The notes beneath the pieces were generated by a model. The model ran no database searches and was not told where the DNA came from. It saw nothing but the letters and a program-made list of their open reading frames with translations. The position numbers and the translations under genes are program-made. Source: Pseudomonas gregormendelii (GTDB lineage: Bacteria > Pseudomonadota > Gammaproteobacteria > Pseudomonadales > Pseudomonadaceae). Taken from it: DNA of 64,000 nucleotides. Location of the stretch: contig NZ_JADEVO010000035.1 of NCBI RefSeq assembly GCF_017114825.1, positions 1-64,000 on the forward strand. The letters are read 5' to 3'. Of this stretch, positions 33,814 to 43,043 are shown in pieces. Each line of letters begins with the position of its first letter. Positions within the stretch are counted from its first letter, which is position 1.

Positions 33814-34839
33814 TCACCGGGAACTCCCGAGCGTCGAGCCCCGCACGATCAACTGCGCCGAAAAATCCAGCGTTCGAACCGGCCCAGCCTGCCCACGCAG
33901 TCGCTTGAGCAGGCACTCGAATGCACTTGCTCCAATTTGCGCGGTCGGCTGCGCAAGGGCGGTAATGCCACTGCCCACCAGCGGGTACCAATCCAAGTCG
34001 TCCAGGGCAATCAAGCCCACATTCGCAAACAGATCGCACTGCAGTTCCCGCAGTGCGTGGGTGCTGGCCAGTGCCGCAATGCCGTTGGCGCAGAAGAGCG
34101 CTTTCGGGCCGGGGCCAGGAGCGTCCAGGAAAGCCTTGAGATGAGCCGTGAGTTGGCTGCCGGTTTCGATAATTGCGCCTCGCAGTGAAGGCCGCTGGGC
34201 GACCTGCGATTTGAAACTGCTGACGCGCTCGATACGCGAACTGGTGCCGTCATATGGCTCGGTCACCAACAGTACATCGCGATAGCCCTGAGCTTCGAGG
34301 TGCTCGATGGCCATCTCGACCGCCTTCGAGTTATCCAGCCCGACCATGTCGCTTTCCAGGTGCTCGACCTTGCGATCCACCAGCACCAGGGGCATTTCCC
34401 GATGCAGTTCGTGCAATTCGTCGCGGTGATGGCCCAGGGTGTTAACGATCAAGCCTTCGATGTTGTACGAACGTAACAGGGCAAGGTGTTGGCGCTCCTG
34501 TTCGTCATCGCGATCGGTATTGCACACCACCAGGCTGTAGCCGTGCTGACGGCAGGCGGTTTCCACCCCGTGCATCACGGCAATCGAATAAGGGTTGCGG
34601 ATGTCGGCCACCAGCATGCCGATGAGGCGCGTGCGTCCGCGCTTCAAGCCACGGGCCATCTGGTTTGGGCGGTAGCCCAGCTCGGCAATCGACTGCTCGA
34701 TGCGCAACGCAATGGCATCGGAGAGCAAGCCGCGGTCTTCGCCAATGAATCGCGACACACTGGCCTTGGAAACCCTGGCGTGTTCAGCGACATCAAGCAT
34801 GGTCACGCGGCTGCGCTGGGCGGCGGAAAAGTCGTTCAC
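33814..34839 (-). CDS. ptxS: LacI-family repressor of ketogluconate genes
   Basis: 341 residues from a GTG at 34839. N-terminal LacI helix-turn-helix (VTMLDVAEHARVSKASVSRF and the hinge LGYRPNQMARGLKRGRTRLIG), then a periplasmic-binding-like effector domain with VVCNTDRDDEQERQHL and FCANGIAALA. PtxS binds 2-ketogluconate and controls kgu, ptx and its own gene. A second operator before its own start implies autorepression. Confidence 0.94.
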   Translation of the reverse strand: MNDFSAAQRSRVTMLDVAEHARVSKASVSRFIGEDRGLLSDAIALRIEQSIAELGYRPNQMARGLKRGRTRLIGMLVADIRNPYSIAVMHGVETACRQHGYSLVVCNTDRDDEQERQHLALLRSYNIEGLIVNTLGHHRDELHELHREMPLVLVDRKVEHLESDMVGLDNSKAVEMAIEHLEAQGYRDVLLVTEPYDGTSSRIERVSSFKSQVAQRPSLRGAIIETGSQLTAHLKAFLDAPGPGPKALFCANGIAALASTHALRELQCDLFANVGLIALDDLDWYPLVGSGITALAQPTAQIGASAFECLLKRLRGQAGPVRTLDFSAQLIVRGSTLGSSR

Positions 34840-34884
34840 GGGTTGAAACCTTGTTATTGGATTTATAAGGCTGGCGCTTGGCGC

Positions 34885-34898
34885 TGAAACCGGTTTCA
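34885..34898 (-). promoter_or_regulatory. PtxS operator before ptxS
   Basis: A second perfect TGAAACCGGTTTCA, 46 bases upstream of the ptxS GTG, for autoregulation. Confidence 0.93.
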
Positions 34899-34953
34899 GG
34901 AAACACCAGGAATATGCCCTGCGTCAAGCCCCGGGCAAAATGTTCGTCGCCTT

Positions 34954-35595
34954 TTACCCAAACAATCCCGCCGCGATATTGATCGAAAAGCCCAATATCG
35001 CCGTATTAAATACAAATCCGACCAACGACTGCGCCAGCACGATCTTGCGCATATCGCGGGTGGCGACACCCACATCGGCGGTCTGCACCGCCACGCCGAT
35101 GGTGAACGAGAAGTACAGGAAATCCCAATAGTTGGGCGTGGTCAGGCCCTCGGCGAATCGCAGTGCCGGGTCCTTGCCGCGCCAGGTGTAGAACAGGCGC
35201 GAGTAATGCACGCTGAATATCACGCCGATCAGCAGCCATGAGCCAATCACGGTCAGCGCAGTGAAGCCGTAGTGCAGCAGTCTGGTCGTGGTGTCCAGTT
35301 GCTTGCTGCCAGCCAGTTCGAAGGCGATGGTGGCCAGGCTGGCGATGGCGGCGATGCACACCACGAGCAGCACCAGACCGGCGTTTTCGTCTTCGACTTC
35401 AGCGATGCGCTTTACGTCAGGCGCTTTGGCGCGAGCGGTGAGCCAGAGCATCAGCACCAGGTAAGTCCAGACCCCGGCATTCCAGCCAAAGAGAATTTTG
35501 CTGATGATCGAATCGGCGGGAGCCAGGATGCCCACCGCAATGCCAAGGGTGGCGGCGGCGGACAGGCGCGGGTGGGTGCGGGCGAGGAAGGGCAT
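34954..35595 (-). CDS. DUF1345 membrane protein
   Basis: 213 residues with about five hydrophobic helices. The last third, NYWDFLYFSFTIGVAVQTAD followed by VGVATRDMRKIVLAQSLVGF, resembles the pore loop and helix of ion channels, a feature of DUF1345 proteins. The function is not established. It stands alone between ptxS and a REP element. Confidence 0.85.
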   Translation of the reverse strand: MPFLARTHPRLSAAATLGIAVGILAPADSIISKILFGWNAGVWTYLVLMLWLTARAKAPDVKRIAEVEDENAGLVLLVVCIAAIASLATIAFELAGSKQLDTTTRLLHYGFTALTVIGSWLLIGVIFSVHYSRLFYTWRGKDPALRFAEGLTTPNYWDFLYFSFTIGVAVQTADVGVATRDMRKIVLAQSLVGFVFNTAILGFSINIAAGLFG

Positions 35596-35642
35596 AGCGG
35601 CTCACTGTAACAGGACGTCAGTGCACCATAGCGCGGTCCTGT

Positions 35643-35742
35643 TGCAGGAGCGAGCTTGCTCGCGATGGTCGTTAACGATGACGCTGGGAGCCTGACACCC
35701 AGCAGCGTTCTTGCGTTCATCGCGAGCAAGCTCGCTCCTACA
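35643..35742. repeat. REP pair, GGAGCGAGCTTGCTCGCG class
   Basis: TGCAGGAGCGAGCTTGCTCG and its inverse flank about 55 bases between the DUF1345 gene and the RND pump operon end. Confidence 0.85.
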
Positions 35743-35753
35743 ACGGGGGGCGG

Positions 35754-38700
35754 CTATAGGTCCTTATGGCGCTTGCGCACCAGCTTCATCACCACCACAA
35801 AAAACACCGGCACAAACAACACCGCCAGGGTCGCGGTGATCATGCCGCCGATGACTCCGGTGCCGATCGCTTGCTGGCTGGCCGAGCTGGCGCCGGTGGC
35901 GATGGCCAACGGCACGACGCCGAGGATGAACGCCAGGGAGGTCATCACGATCGGCCGCAATCGCAGGCGTGCGGCTTGCAGGGTCGCGTCGATCAGGTCG
36001 TGACCTTCGTCATACAGGCTCTTGGCGAACTCGATGATCAGGATCGCGTTCTTCGCCGACAGGCCGATGATAGTGATCAACCCGACCTTGAAAAACACGT
36101 CGTTAGGCATTCCGCGCAACGTCACGGCCAGTACCGCGCCCAGCACGCCGAGCGGTACGACCAGGAGCACTGAAGTCGGAATCGACCAGCTCTCGTACAA
36201 GGCCGCCAGGCACAGGAACACGATCAGCAAGGACAATCCTAAAAGGATCGGCGCCTGGCTTCCGGACAGCCGTTCCTGCAGCGACAAGCCGGTCCATTCC
36301 TGGCCCAAACCCGCAGGTCCCAGCGCTACCAGGCGCTCGATCTCGGCCATGGCTTCGCCGGTGCTGTGCCCCGGCTTTGGTTCACCGGAAATGCTGATCG
36401 CCGGGTAGCCGTTGAAACGGGTCAGTTGCGCCGGGCCCTGTGTCCATTTGGCCTCGACGAAGGCCGACAGCGGCACCATTTTTCCGGCGTTGTTGCGCAC
36501 GTGCATTTGCAACAGGTCCGCCACCTGGCTGCGCTGATCGCCTTCGGCCTGGACCACCACCCGTTGCATGCGCCCCCGATTGGGGAAATCGTTGACGTAG
36601 CTGGAGCCGACGGCGGTGGACAATACATTGCCGATTTCGGCGAACGACACGCCCAGGGCGTTGGCCTGCTTGCGGTCGACGATCAATTGAACCTGCGGTG
36701 CCTCGGCCAGGGCGCTTTCGCGCACGTTCATCAGGATTGGGCTTTTCTCTGCTGCCTCCAGCAACTCGGTGCGTGCCTGCATCAGCGTGGCATGACCGAG
36801 GCCGCCACGATCCTGCAGGCGGAACTCGAAACCACTGGAAGTGCCCAGGCCATCCACCGGTGGGGGCAGCACCGAGAACGCCACGGCGTCCTTGATCTGG
36901 CTCAGGGCGATGTTGGCCCGGTCGGCAATCGAGCTCGCCGAATCGTCGCTGCCGCGTTCGGACCAGTCTTTCAACGTGGTGAATGCCAGCGCCGCGTTCT
37001 GCCCGCTGCCGGAAAAACTGAAGCCGAGGATCACCGTACTGTCGCCCACTCCGGGCTCCTTGGCGTTATGCGCTTCGATCTGCTCGACCACTGCGACTGT
37101 ACGGTTCTTGCTCGCACCCGGCGGCAGTTGTACGTCGGTGATGGTGTAGCCCTGGTCCTCCACCGGGAGGAACGAGGAGGGCAGGCGTACGAAGCAAATA
37201 CCCAGGGCGATCAGCAGCACGCCGTAGATCAGCAGATAGCGCCCTGTACGTTTGAGCGCGTAAGCGACCCAGGCTTGATAACGTTTGGTCAGTTGCTCGA
37301 AACGTCGATTGAACCAGCCGAAGAAACCGCGCTTTTCATGATGCTCACCCTTGGCGATCGGCTTGAGCAAGGTCGCGCACAGGGCCGGGGTCAAGGTCAG
37401 GGCGAGGAACGCCGAGAACAGGATCGAGGTGGCCATCGACAGGGAGAACTGCCGGTAGATCACCCCGACCGAGCCCTGCATGAACGCCATCGGAATGAAC
37501 ACGGCCACCAGCACCAGGGTGATGCCGATGATCGCCCCGGTGATCTGCTGCATCGCCTTGCGCGTCGCTTCCTTGGGCGACAGGCCCTCGGTGACCATGA
37601 TGCGCTCGACGTTCTCCACCACTACGATGGCGTCATCCACCAGTATGCCGATGGCCAGCACCATGCCGAACATGGTTAGCACGTTGATCGAGAAGCCCAA
37701 AGCCAACATGGTGGCGAAGGTACCCATCAGTGCGACCGGCACTACCAGGGTCGGGATCAGCGTGTAGCGAATGTTCTGCAGGAACAGGAACATCACCGCA
37801 AACACCAGCACCATGGCTTCGACCAGGGTGTAGACGACCTTGGTGATCGAGACCTTGACGAAGGGTGAGGTGTCGTAAGGGATCTTGTATTCAACGCCTG
37901 CCGGGAAATACCGCGCCAGCTCATCCATCTTGGCCCGCACCAGGGTCGCGGTTTTCAGGGCGTTGGCGCTCGGCGCCAGCTGCACGCTGACGGCGGTCGA
38001 CGGCTTGCCGTTCAGGCGGGTGCCGAACTGGTATTCCTGGCTGCCGATTTCCACCCGGGCGACATCACCGATGCGCACGGTGGAGCCGTCGGGATTGGCC
38101 TTGAGCACGATGTCGGCGAATTCTTCCGGGGTCGAGAGCTGGCCTTTGACCAGAATGGTCGCAGTGATTTCCTGGGTGCTGCGGGTTGGCAAGTCGCCAA
38201 TGCTGCCGGCCGAGACCTGGGCATTCTGTGCAACGATGGCAGCGTTGACGTCAGCTGGGGTCAGGTTGAAACCGATCAGCTTCTGCGGGTCGATCCAGAT
38301 ACGCATGGCTCGCTCGGAACCGTATAGCTGCGCCTTGCCGACGCCGTCCAGGCGCTTGATTTCGTTCATCACGTTGCGCGCCAGGTAATCGCTGAGCGCA
38401 GTCTGGTCGAGCTTGCCGTCGCTGGAGGTCAGGGTGATCAACAGCAAAAAGCCGGAGGACACTTTTTCTACCTGCAAACCCTGCTGGTTCACTGCCTGGG
38501 GCAGTCGCGACTCGACCACTTTCAAGCGGTTCTGCACGTCGACCTGGGCCAGCTCCGGGTTGGTGCCGGGCTGGAAAGTGGCCTTGATCGTCGCACTGCC
38601 CAAGTTGCTCTGGGACTCGAAATACAGCAGATTGTCAGCGCCGTTGAGCTCTTCCTCGATCAGGCTGACCACGCTCTCGTCGATGGTCTGCGCCGATGCT

Positions 38701-38852
38701 CCGGGGTAAACGGCATAGATTTCCACCTGCGGCGGCGCGACATCGGGGTACTGCGCCACCGGCAACTGCGGGATGGCCAGGGCGCCCGCCAGCAGAATGA
38801 ACAGGGCGACTACCCAGGCGAAAATCGGGCGGTCGATAAAGAACTGCGGCAT
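35754..38852 (-). CDS. RND multidrug efflux pump, HAE-1 inner-membrane protein
   Basis: 1032 residues, normal for AcrB/MexB-type pumps. It starts MPQFFIDRPIFAWVVALFIL; the proton-relay Asp pair is in GILVDDAIVVVEN and the paired Lys/Thr region in NAILIIEFAKSLYDEG. Large periplasmic loops hold the porter and docking domains. The adaptor gene lies 15 bases upstream in the same operon. No outer-membrane factor gene follows, so it must borrow a TolC/OprM-like channel. Substrates are unknown. Confidence 0.93.
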   Translation of the reverse strand: MPQFFIDRPIFAWVVALFILLAGALAIPQLPVAQYPDVAPPQVEIYAVYPGASAQTIDESVVSLIEEELNGADNLLYFESQSNLGSATIKATFQPGTNPELAQVDVQNRLKVVESRLPQAVNQQGLQVEKVSSGFLLLITLTSSDGKLDQTALSDYLARNVMNEIKRLDGVGKAQLYGSERAMRIWIDPQKLIGFNLTPADVNAAIVAQNAQVSAGSIGDLPTRSTQEITATILVKGQLSTPEEFADIVLKANPDGSTVRIGDVARVEIGSQEYQFGTRLNGKPSTAVSVQLAPSANALKTATLVRAKMDELARYFPAGVEYKIPYDTSPFVKVSITKVVYTLVEAMVLVFAVMFLFLQNIRYTLIPTLVVPVALMGTFATMLALGFSINVLTMFGMVLAIGILVDDAIVVVENVERIMVTEGLSPKEATRKAMQQITGAIIGITLVLVAVFIPMAFMQGSVGVIYRQFSLSMATSILFSAFLALTLTPALCATLLKPIAKGEHHEKRGFFGWFNRRFEQLTKRYQAWVAYALKRTGRYLLIYGVLLIALGICFVRLPSSFLPVEDQGYTITDVQLPPGASKNRTVAVVEQIEAHNAKEPGVGDSTVILGFSFSGSGQNAALAFTTLKDWSERGSDDSASSIADRANIALSQIKDAVAFSVLPPPVDGLGTSSGFEFRLQDRGGLGHATLMQARTELLEAAEKSPILMNVRESALAEAPQVQLIVDRKQANALGVSFAEIGNVLSTAVGSSYVNDFPNRGRMQRVVVQAEGDQRSQVADLLQMHVRNNAGKMVPLSAFVEAKWTQGPAQLTRFNGYPAISISGEPKPGHSTGEAMAEIERLVALGPAGLGQEWTGLSLQERLSGSQAPILLGLSLLIVFLCLAALYESWSIPTSVLLVVPLGVLGAVLAVTLRGMPNDVFFKVGLITIIGLSAKNAILIIEFAKSLYDEGHDLIDATLQAARLRLRPIVMTSLAFILGVVPLAIATGASSASQQAIGTGVIGGMITATLAVLFVPVFFVVVMKLVRKRHKDL

Positions 38853-38867
38853 AAAAAAGCGTCCTGC

Positions 38868-40025
38868 TTACTGGCCAGAAACCTGGGCAAGTGGAAGAGG
38901 GGTGTCGTCGATCTGGACTTTCTCACCGGTACGGGCGTGCTGCAGGCCTTCGATGACGATGCGGTCGCCCGGCTTCAGGCCACCGGTGACGATCCAGCGA
39001 TCGTTCTGCACGGCCCCCAGTTCAACCGGCTGCTGGCCGACGCGCTGTTCGCCATCGAGCAACAACACCTGGGCCACGCCGGCGCTGTCGCGCTGGATGG
39101 CCCGCTGCGGCACGCTGATGCCCTGCTGGTCGATGGCCTGTTCCAGGCGCACCCGCACGAAACTACCGGGCAACAAATCGAGATCCGGGTTGGGGAATTC
39201 GCTGCGCAGGGTGATCTGGCCGGTGCCCGGGTCCACCGTGATATCGGTGAACAGAAGCTTGCCCGGCAGCGGGTAGAGGCTGCCGTCGTCCTGGATCAGC
39301 GTAGCCTTGGCCTGGCCCTGACCTACCTGCTGCAACTGACCGGAGCGAAACGCACGGCGCAGGTCGTTGAGCTCGCGGGTCGATTGCGTCAGGTCGGCAT
39401 GGATCGGGTTGAGCTGCTGGATCAATGCCAGGGGCGTGGTTTCGTTCTGCCCCACCAGGGCGCCTTCCGTGACCAGGGCGCGGCCGATGCGACCGGAAAT
39501 CGGTGCAGTGACTGTGGCGTAGCCGAGGTTGAGGCGGGCGCGCTCGACCGCGGCCTTGTTGCCGGCGACGTCGGCAGCAGTTTGTCGCACGGCGGCCCGG
39601 GCGTTGTCGTAATCCTGGCCGCTGATAGCGTTGCCATCCACCAGCTGGGCGTAGCGCTGCTCCTGCAAGCGCGCCTGGAACGCGTTGGCCTCGGCCTTGC
39701 GCAGCGCAGCCTCGGCGCTATCGAGGTCAGCCTTGAACGGCGCCGGGTCGATACGAAACAGTACGTCCCCCTGCTTGACGTCGCTGCCTTCGCGAAAGGT
39801 CCGTTGCAACACCACGCCAGGGACCCGGGCGCGGACTTCGGCCATGCGCGGCGCGGCAATCCGCCCGCTCAGTTCGCTGGTAATCGACAGTGGCCGCGCC
39901 TCGATGGTTTCAATGCGCACGGTAGCCAGTGGCGCCGTCTCTTCGGCGATCGACGACTTGTCACAGGCGCACAGCGTCAGCGCAAGTGCAATCAGACTGA
40001 GCCTGGCGAGCAGTTTCTTTGACAT
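38868..40025 (-). CDS. RND efflux periplasmic adaptor lipoprotein
   Basis: 385 residues with a lipoprotein signal (LALTLCACDKS). Barrel-sandwich and lipoyl halves (ELSGRIAAPRMAEVRARVPG, FREGSDVKQGDVLFRIDPAPF and TAPISGRIGRALVTEGALVG) flank an alpha-hairpin rich in Ala, Gln and Arg (LRKAEANAFQARLQEQRYAQ), then a beta-barrel and membrane-proximal domain. It links the pump to an outer-membrane channel. Confidence 0.93.
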   Translation of the reverse strand: MSKKLLARLSLIALALTLCACDKSSIAEETAPLATVRIETIEARPLSITSELSGRIAAPRMAEVRARVPGVVLQRTFREGSDVKQGDVLFRIDPAPFKADLDSAEAALRKAEANAFQARLQEQRYAQLVDGNAISGQDYDNARAAVRQTAADVAGNKAAVERARLNLGYATVTAPISGRIGRALVTEGALVGQNETTPLALIQQLNPIHADLTQSTRELNDLRRAFRSGQLQQVGQGQAKATLIQDDGSLYPLPGKLLFTDITVDPGTGQITLRSEFPNPDLDLLPGSFVRVRLEQAIDQQGISVPQRAIQRDSAGVAQVLLLDGEQRVGQQPVELGAVQNDRWIVTGGLKPGDRIVIEGLQHARTGEKVQIDDTPLPLAQVSGQ

Positions 40026-40319
40026 GTATTACCCCAATAGCGACCCCCCGGCATCCTACGGGGAGGGGGCGAGAGTAGCGGTGAAGCTTTGTACGTGCAG
40101 TGTGAAATTGTGTAAGGGTTTTACTCAGGAGTGGGTGATGGCGTATATCCTGCAGGCCTTGATTCCTATTGCGTCTGTCATGCCGCTTTCGCGAGCAAGC
40201 CCGCTCCCGCAGTGGATCTGTGGTGTACACAGGATTTGTGTCCAACGAGAATCTCTGAGAGCAAGGCTTGCCCGCGATCGCAATCTCACAGTCGCCATCG
40301 CACTTTCTGGAAACACCCC

Positions 40320-41021
40320 ATGCCCAACATCCTCCTGGTCGAAGACGACACCGCGCTCGCCGAGCTGATTGCCAGCTATCTGGAACGTAATGGCTACTCC
40401 GTCAGCGTGATCAGCCGTGGTGATCATGTGCGCGAGCGCGCGCGGCTCAATCCGCCGGATCTGGTGATCCTTGACCTGATGCTGCCGGGGCTCGATGGCT
40501 TGCAGGTCTGCCGCCTGCTGCGCGCCGACTCGGCGACCTTGCCGATCCTGATGCTCACCGCCCGGGACGACAGCCACGACCAGGTCCTGGGCCTGGAAAT
40601 GGGCGCCGACGATTATGTCACCAAGCCCTGCGAGCCCCGGGTGCTGCTGGCCCGGGTGCGCACGCTGTTGCGCCGCAGCAGCCTGGGCGAGCCGCAGACC
40701 GCCAACGACCGGATCCTCATGGGCAACCTGTGCATCGACCTGTCCGAGCGCACCGTGACCTGGCGTGGGCAACTCGTGGAACTGTCCAGCGGCGAGTACA
40801 ACCTGCTGGTGGTACTGGCCCGGCACGCGGGCGAAGTGTTGAGCCGCGACCAGATCCTGCAACGTCTGCGTGGCATCGAGTTCAACGGCACCGACCGTTC
40901 GGTGGACGTGGCGATTTCCAAGCTGCGGCGCAAGTTCGACGACACCGCCGCCGAGGCGCGCAAGATCAAGACGGTGTGGGGCAAGGGCTACCTGTTCAGC
41001 CGCTCCGAGTGGGAATGCTGA
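40320..41021 (+). CDS. OmpR-family response regulator (RstA-like)
   Basis: 233 residues from ATG 40320. Receiver domain: Asp9/Asp10, phospho-acceptor Asp52 in ILDLMLPGLDG, Thr in LTARDD and Lys in VTKPCEPR. C-terminal winged helix: LVELSSGEYNLLVVLARHAG, RDQILQRLRGIEFNGTDRSVDVAISKLRRK (in parts) and VWGKGYLF. The wording GIEFNGTDRSVDV is close to RstA. It is four bases from its kinase gene and divergent from the pump operon, which it may regulate. Confidence 0.92.
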   Translation: MPNILLVEDDTALAELIASYLERNGYSVSVISRGDHVRERARLNPPDLVILDLMLPGLDGLQVCRLLRADSATLPILMLTARDDSHDQVLGLEMGADDYVTKPCEPRVLLARVRTLLRRSSLGEPQTANDRILMGNLCIDLSERTVTWRGQLVELSSGEYNLLVVLARHAGEVLSRDQILQRLRGIEFNGTDRSVDVAISKLRRKFDDTAAEARKIKTVWGKGYLFSRSEWEC

Positions 41022-41025
41022 AGCC

Positions 41026-42327
41026 ATGTTCAGAATCCTGTTCCGCCTGTACCTGGTCACGATCGTCTCCTACAGCGCGGCGATTTACCTGGTACCGGAC
41101 CTGGTGATCAAGCTGTTTCACGAGCGCTTTGTCAGCTACAACCTCGACTATTCCCGCGGCCTGCAAAGCCTGATCGTCAAGCAGTTTCATGGCGTGCCGC
41201 AGGAGCAGTGGCCTGGCCTGGCCGAGCAGATGGACAAGGAGTTCGCGCCGCTGCACATCGTACTGTCACCCATCGACGACGCTGATTTCTCTGCGGCTGA
41301 GAGCCAGCGCCTGCAGCGCGGCGAAAAAGTGGTGCGCATCGGCGACTGGGGCTGGCGCACCCTGGCGGTGGCGCCTCTGAACGAGCAAACCGTGGTCAAG
41401 ATGGTGGTGCCGCCGGATCCGCTGGACGTCAACCTGTTGTACTGGAGCATTAACCTCCTGATAGGCGCGACCATGCTCGCCTGCCTGTTACTGTGGCTGC
41501 GCGCGCACTGGCGTGATCTGGAGCGCCTTAAGGGTACCGCCGAACGTTTCGGCAAAGGACAACTGAGTGAGCGCACGAATATTTCGCCGCGCTCCAACAT
41601 CGGCAGCCTGGCGAACGTGTTTGACACCATGGCCAGTGACATCGAAAGCCTGCTCAACCAGCAGCGAGACCTGCTCAATGCCGTCTCTCACGAACTGCGC
41701 ACGCCCCTCACACGCCTGGATTTCGGCCTGGCGCTGGCACTCTCCGATGATTTGCCAGCGGCGACTCGCGAGCGCTTGCAAGGCTTGGTGGCACACATTC
41801 GCGAACTGGATGAACTGGTGCTGGAGTTGCTGTCCTACAGCCGCCTGCAAAATCCTGCGCGTCTGCCTGAGCAAGTCGAGGTCTCGCTGGATGAGTTCAT
41901 CGACAGCGTGCTGGGCAGTGTCGACGAAGAGCTGGAGTCGCCGGACATCGTCATCGATGTGTGGCTGCATGGCCAGCTTGAGCGCTTCAGCCTCGACCCA
42001 CGCCTCACCGCGCGGGCGCTGCAGAACCTATTGCGCAATGCCATGCGCTACTGCGAGAAACGTATCCAGGTCAGCGTGCAGGTGCTGGCGCACGGCTGCG
42101 AGATCTGGGTGGATGACGACGGGATCGGAATCCCTGACGACGAACGTGAGCGCATTTTCGAACCCTTCTACCGGCTTGATCGCAGCCGCGATCGCGCCAC
42201 CGGAGGCTTTGGGCTGGGCCTGGCCATCAGCCGTCGAGCCCTGGAGGCCCAAAGCGGCACACTTACGGTGGAGGCTTCGCCCCTGGGCGGCGCCCGGTTC
42301 AGGTTGTGGTTGCCGAACGTAGCATGA
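41026..42327 (+). CDS. Sensor histidine kinase (RstB-like)
   Basis: 433 residues. TM1 (LYLVTIVSYSAAIYLVP), a periplasmic domain of about 115 residues, TM2 (LLYWSINLLIGATMLACLLLW), then a HAMP domain. The H box AVSHELRTPLTRLDF carries His222; N box LQNLLRNAMRY, G1 WVDDDGIGIPDDE and G2 GGFGLGLAIS complete the ATPase domain. It overlaps nothing and follows the regulator directly. The stimulus is unknown. Confidence 0.93.
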   Translation: MFRILFRLYLVTIVSYSAAIYLVPDLVIKLFHERFVSYNLDYSRGLQSLIVKQFHGVPQEQWPGLAEQMDKEFAPLHIVLSPIDDADFSAAESQRLQRGEKVVRIGDWGWRTLAVAPLNEQTVVKMVVPPDPLDVNLLYWSINLLIGATMLACLLLWLRAHWRDLERLKGTAERFGKGQLSERTNISPRSNIGSLANVFDTMASDIESLLNQQRDLLNAVSHELRTPLTRLDFGLALALSDDLPAATRERLQGLVAHIRELDELVLELLSYSRLQNPARLPEQVEVSLDEFIDSVLGSVDEELESPDIVIDVWLHGQLERFSLDPRLTARALQNLLRNAMRYCEKRIQVSVQVLAHGCEIWVDDDGIGIPDDERERIFEPFYRLDRSRDRATGGFGLGLAISRRALEAQSGTLTVEASPLGGARFRLWLPNVA

Positions 42328-42394
42328 GATGGACGAACGGCCCCGCCAAGGGCCAGGGCCTGGTGCTGATTCAGCCTGCGGCGTCGCTGCCGTT

Positions 42395-42928
42395 TCAGGT
42401 TTTCGATGAGGCGTTGATCGCCTCGGCCAGATCCTGATAGGCCTCGCAGCGGGTGTCGCCGCAGATGGACTTGATCTGCTGCAACTGTTCCTGTGCCAAG
42501 TCCAGTCGGCCCTTGATCACATAGGCTTCGCCTAGGTATTCGCGGACCTGTGCATACTGCGGGTCAAGTTTGACCGACTGCAGGTAATAGCCGATGCCTT
42601 CGTCGGTGCGCCCCAGTTTGCGCGTGGCGTACCCGCGATAGTTCAGTGCCTTGGCGGTGTTGGGTTGTTTCAGCGTGTCGAGCAGCGCCAGGGCTTCTTC
42701 GTAGCGACCATCCTTGGCCAGGCGATAGGCGTAAGTGGTGCGGTCGGCGTCAGGCAGCAGGCTGCTGTCTTGCATCAGGCATTTTTGCTGCTTGCTGTCC
42801 CAGACCTGGCCTTTGGGACAATTGGGCTTGGCCGGCTCCTCGTCTTCGTCAGCGTTGGCGAAGGCAAGGGAGCTGGATAGCGCAGCGGCCAGCAGCAGGG
42901 GGGAGCACCAGGCAAGACGAGTATTCAT
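42395..42928 (-). CDS. Secreted TPR-repeat protein
   Basis: 177 residues from ATG 42928 with a signal peptide (LAWCSPLLLAAALSSSLAFA). A short Cys-bearing segment (PNCPKGQVWDSKQQKCLMQD) is followed by three tetratricopeptide repeats (RLAKDGRYEEALALLD, NYRGYATRKLGRTDEGIGYY and REYLGEAYVIKGRLDLAQEQ) and a final pair of cysteines. It is likely periplasmic; function unknown. Confidence 0.78.
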   Translation of the reverse strand: MNTRLAWCSPLLLAAALSSSLAFANADEDEEPAKPNCPKGQVWDSKQQKCLMQDSSLLPDADRTTYAYRLAKDGRYEEALALLDTLKQPNTAKALNYRGYATRKLGRTDEGIGYYLQSVKLDPQYAQVREYLGEAYVIKGRLDLAQEQLQQIKSICGDTRCEAYQDLAEAINASSKT

Positions 42929-43043
42929 GAGCCAATCCTCAGGGGTGATACTTATAGAACATCGCCGCGCCGGCAAATGTTCATTTCTTTGCAGCGCTCC
43001 CTGTAAGCAAAGCTCAAATGATGGTGTCCTGCCTGACTGCTGA

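Noticed and set aside
36366..37679. 437-residue plus-strand frame
   Set aside because: It runs antisense through the RND pump gene, with no ribosome site or family resemblance; long antisense frames are common in high-GC genes.
40189..40280. Single REP-like arms in the leader of the response regulator
   Set aside because: The arms (CGCGAGCAAGCCCGCTCCC and a diverged partner) are too different to form a clear pair, so it is not listed as a repeat.
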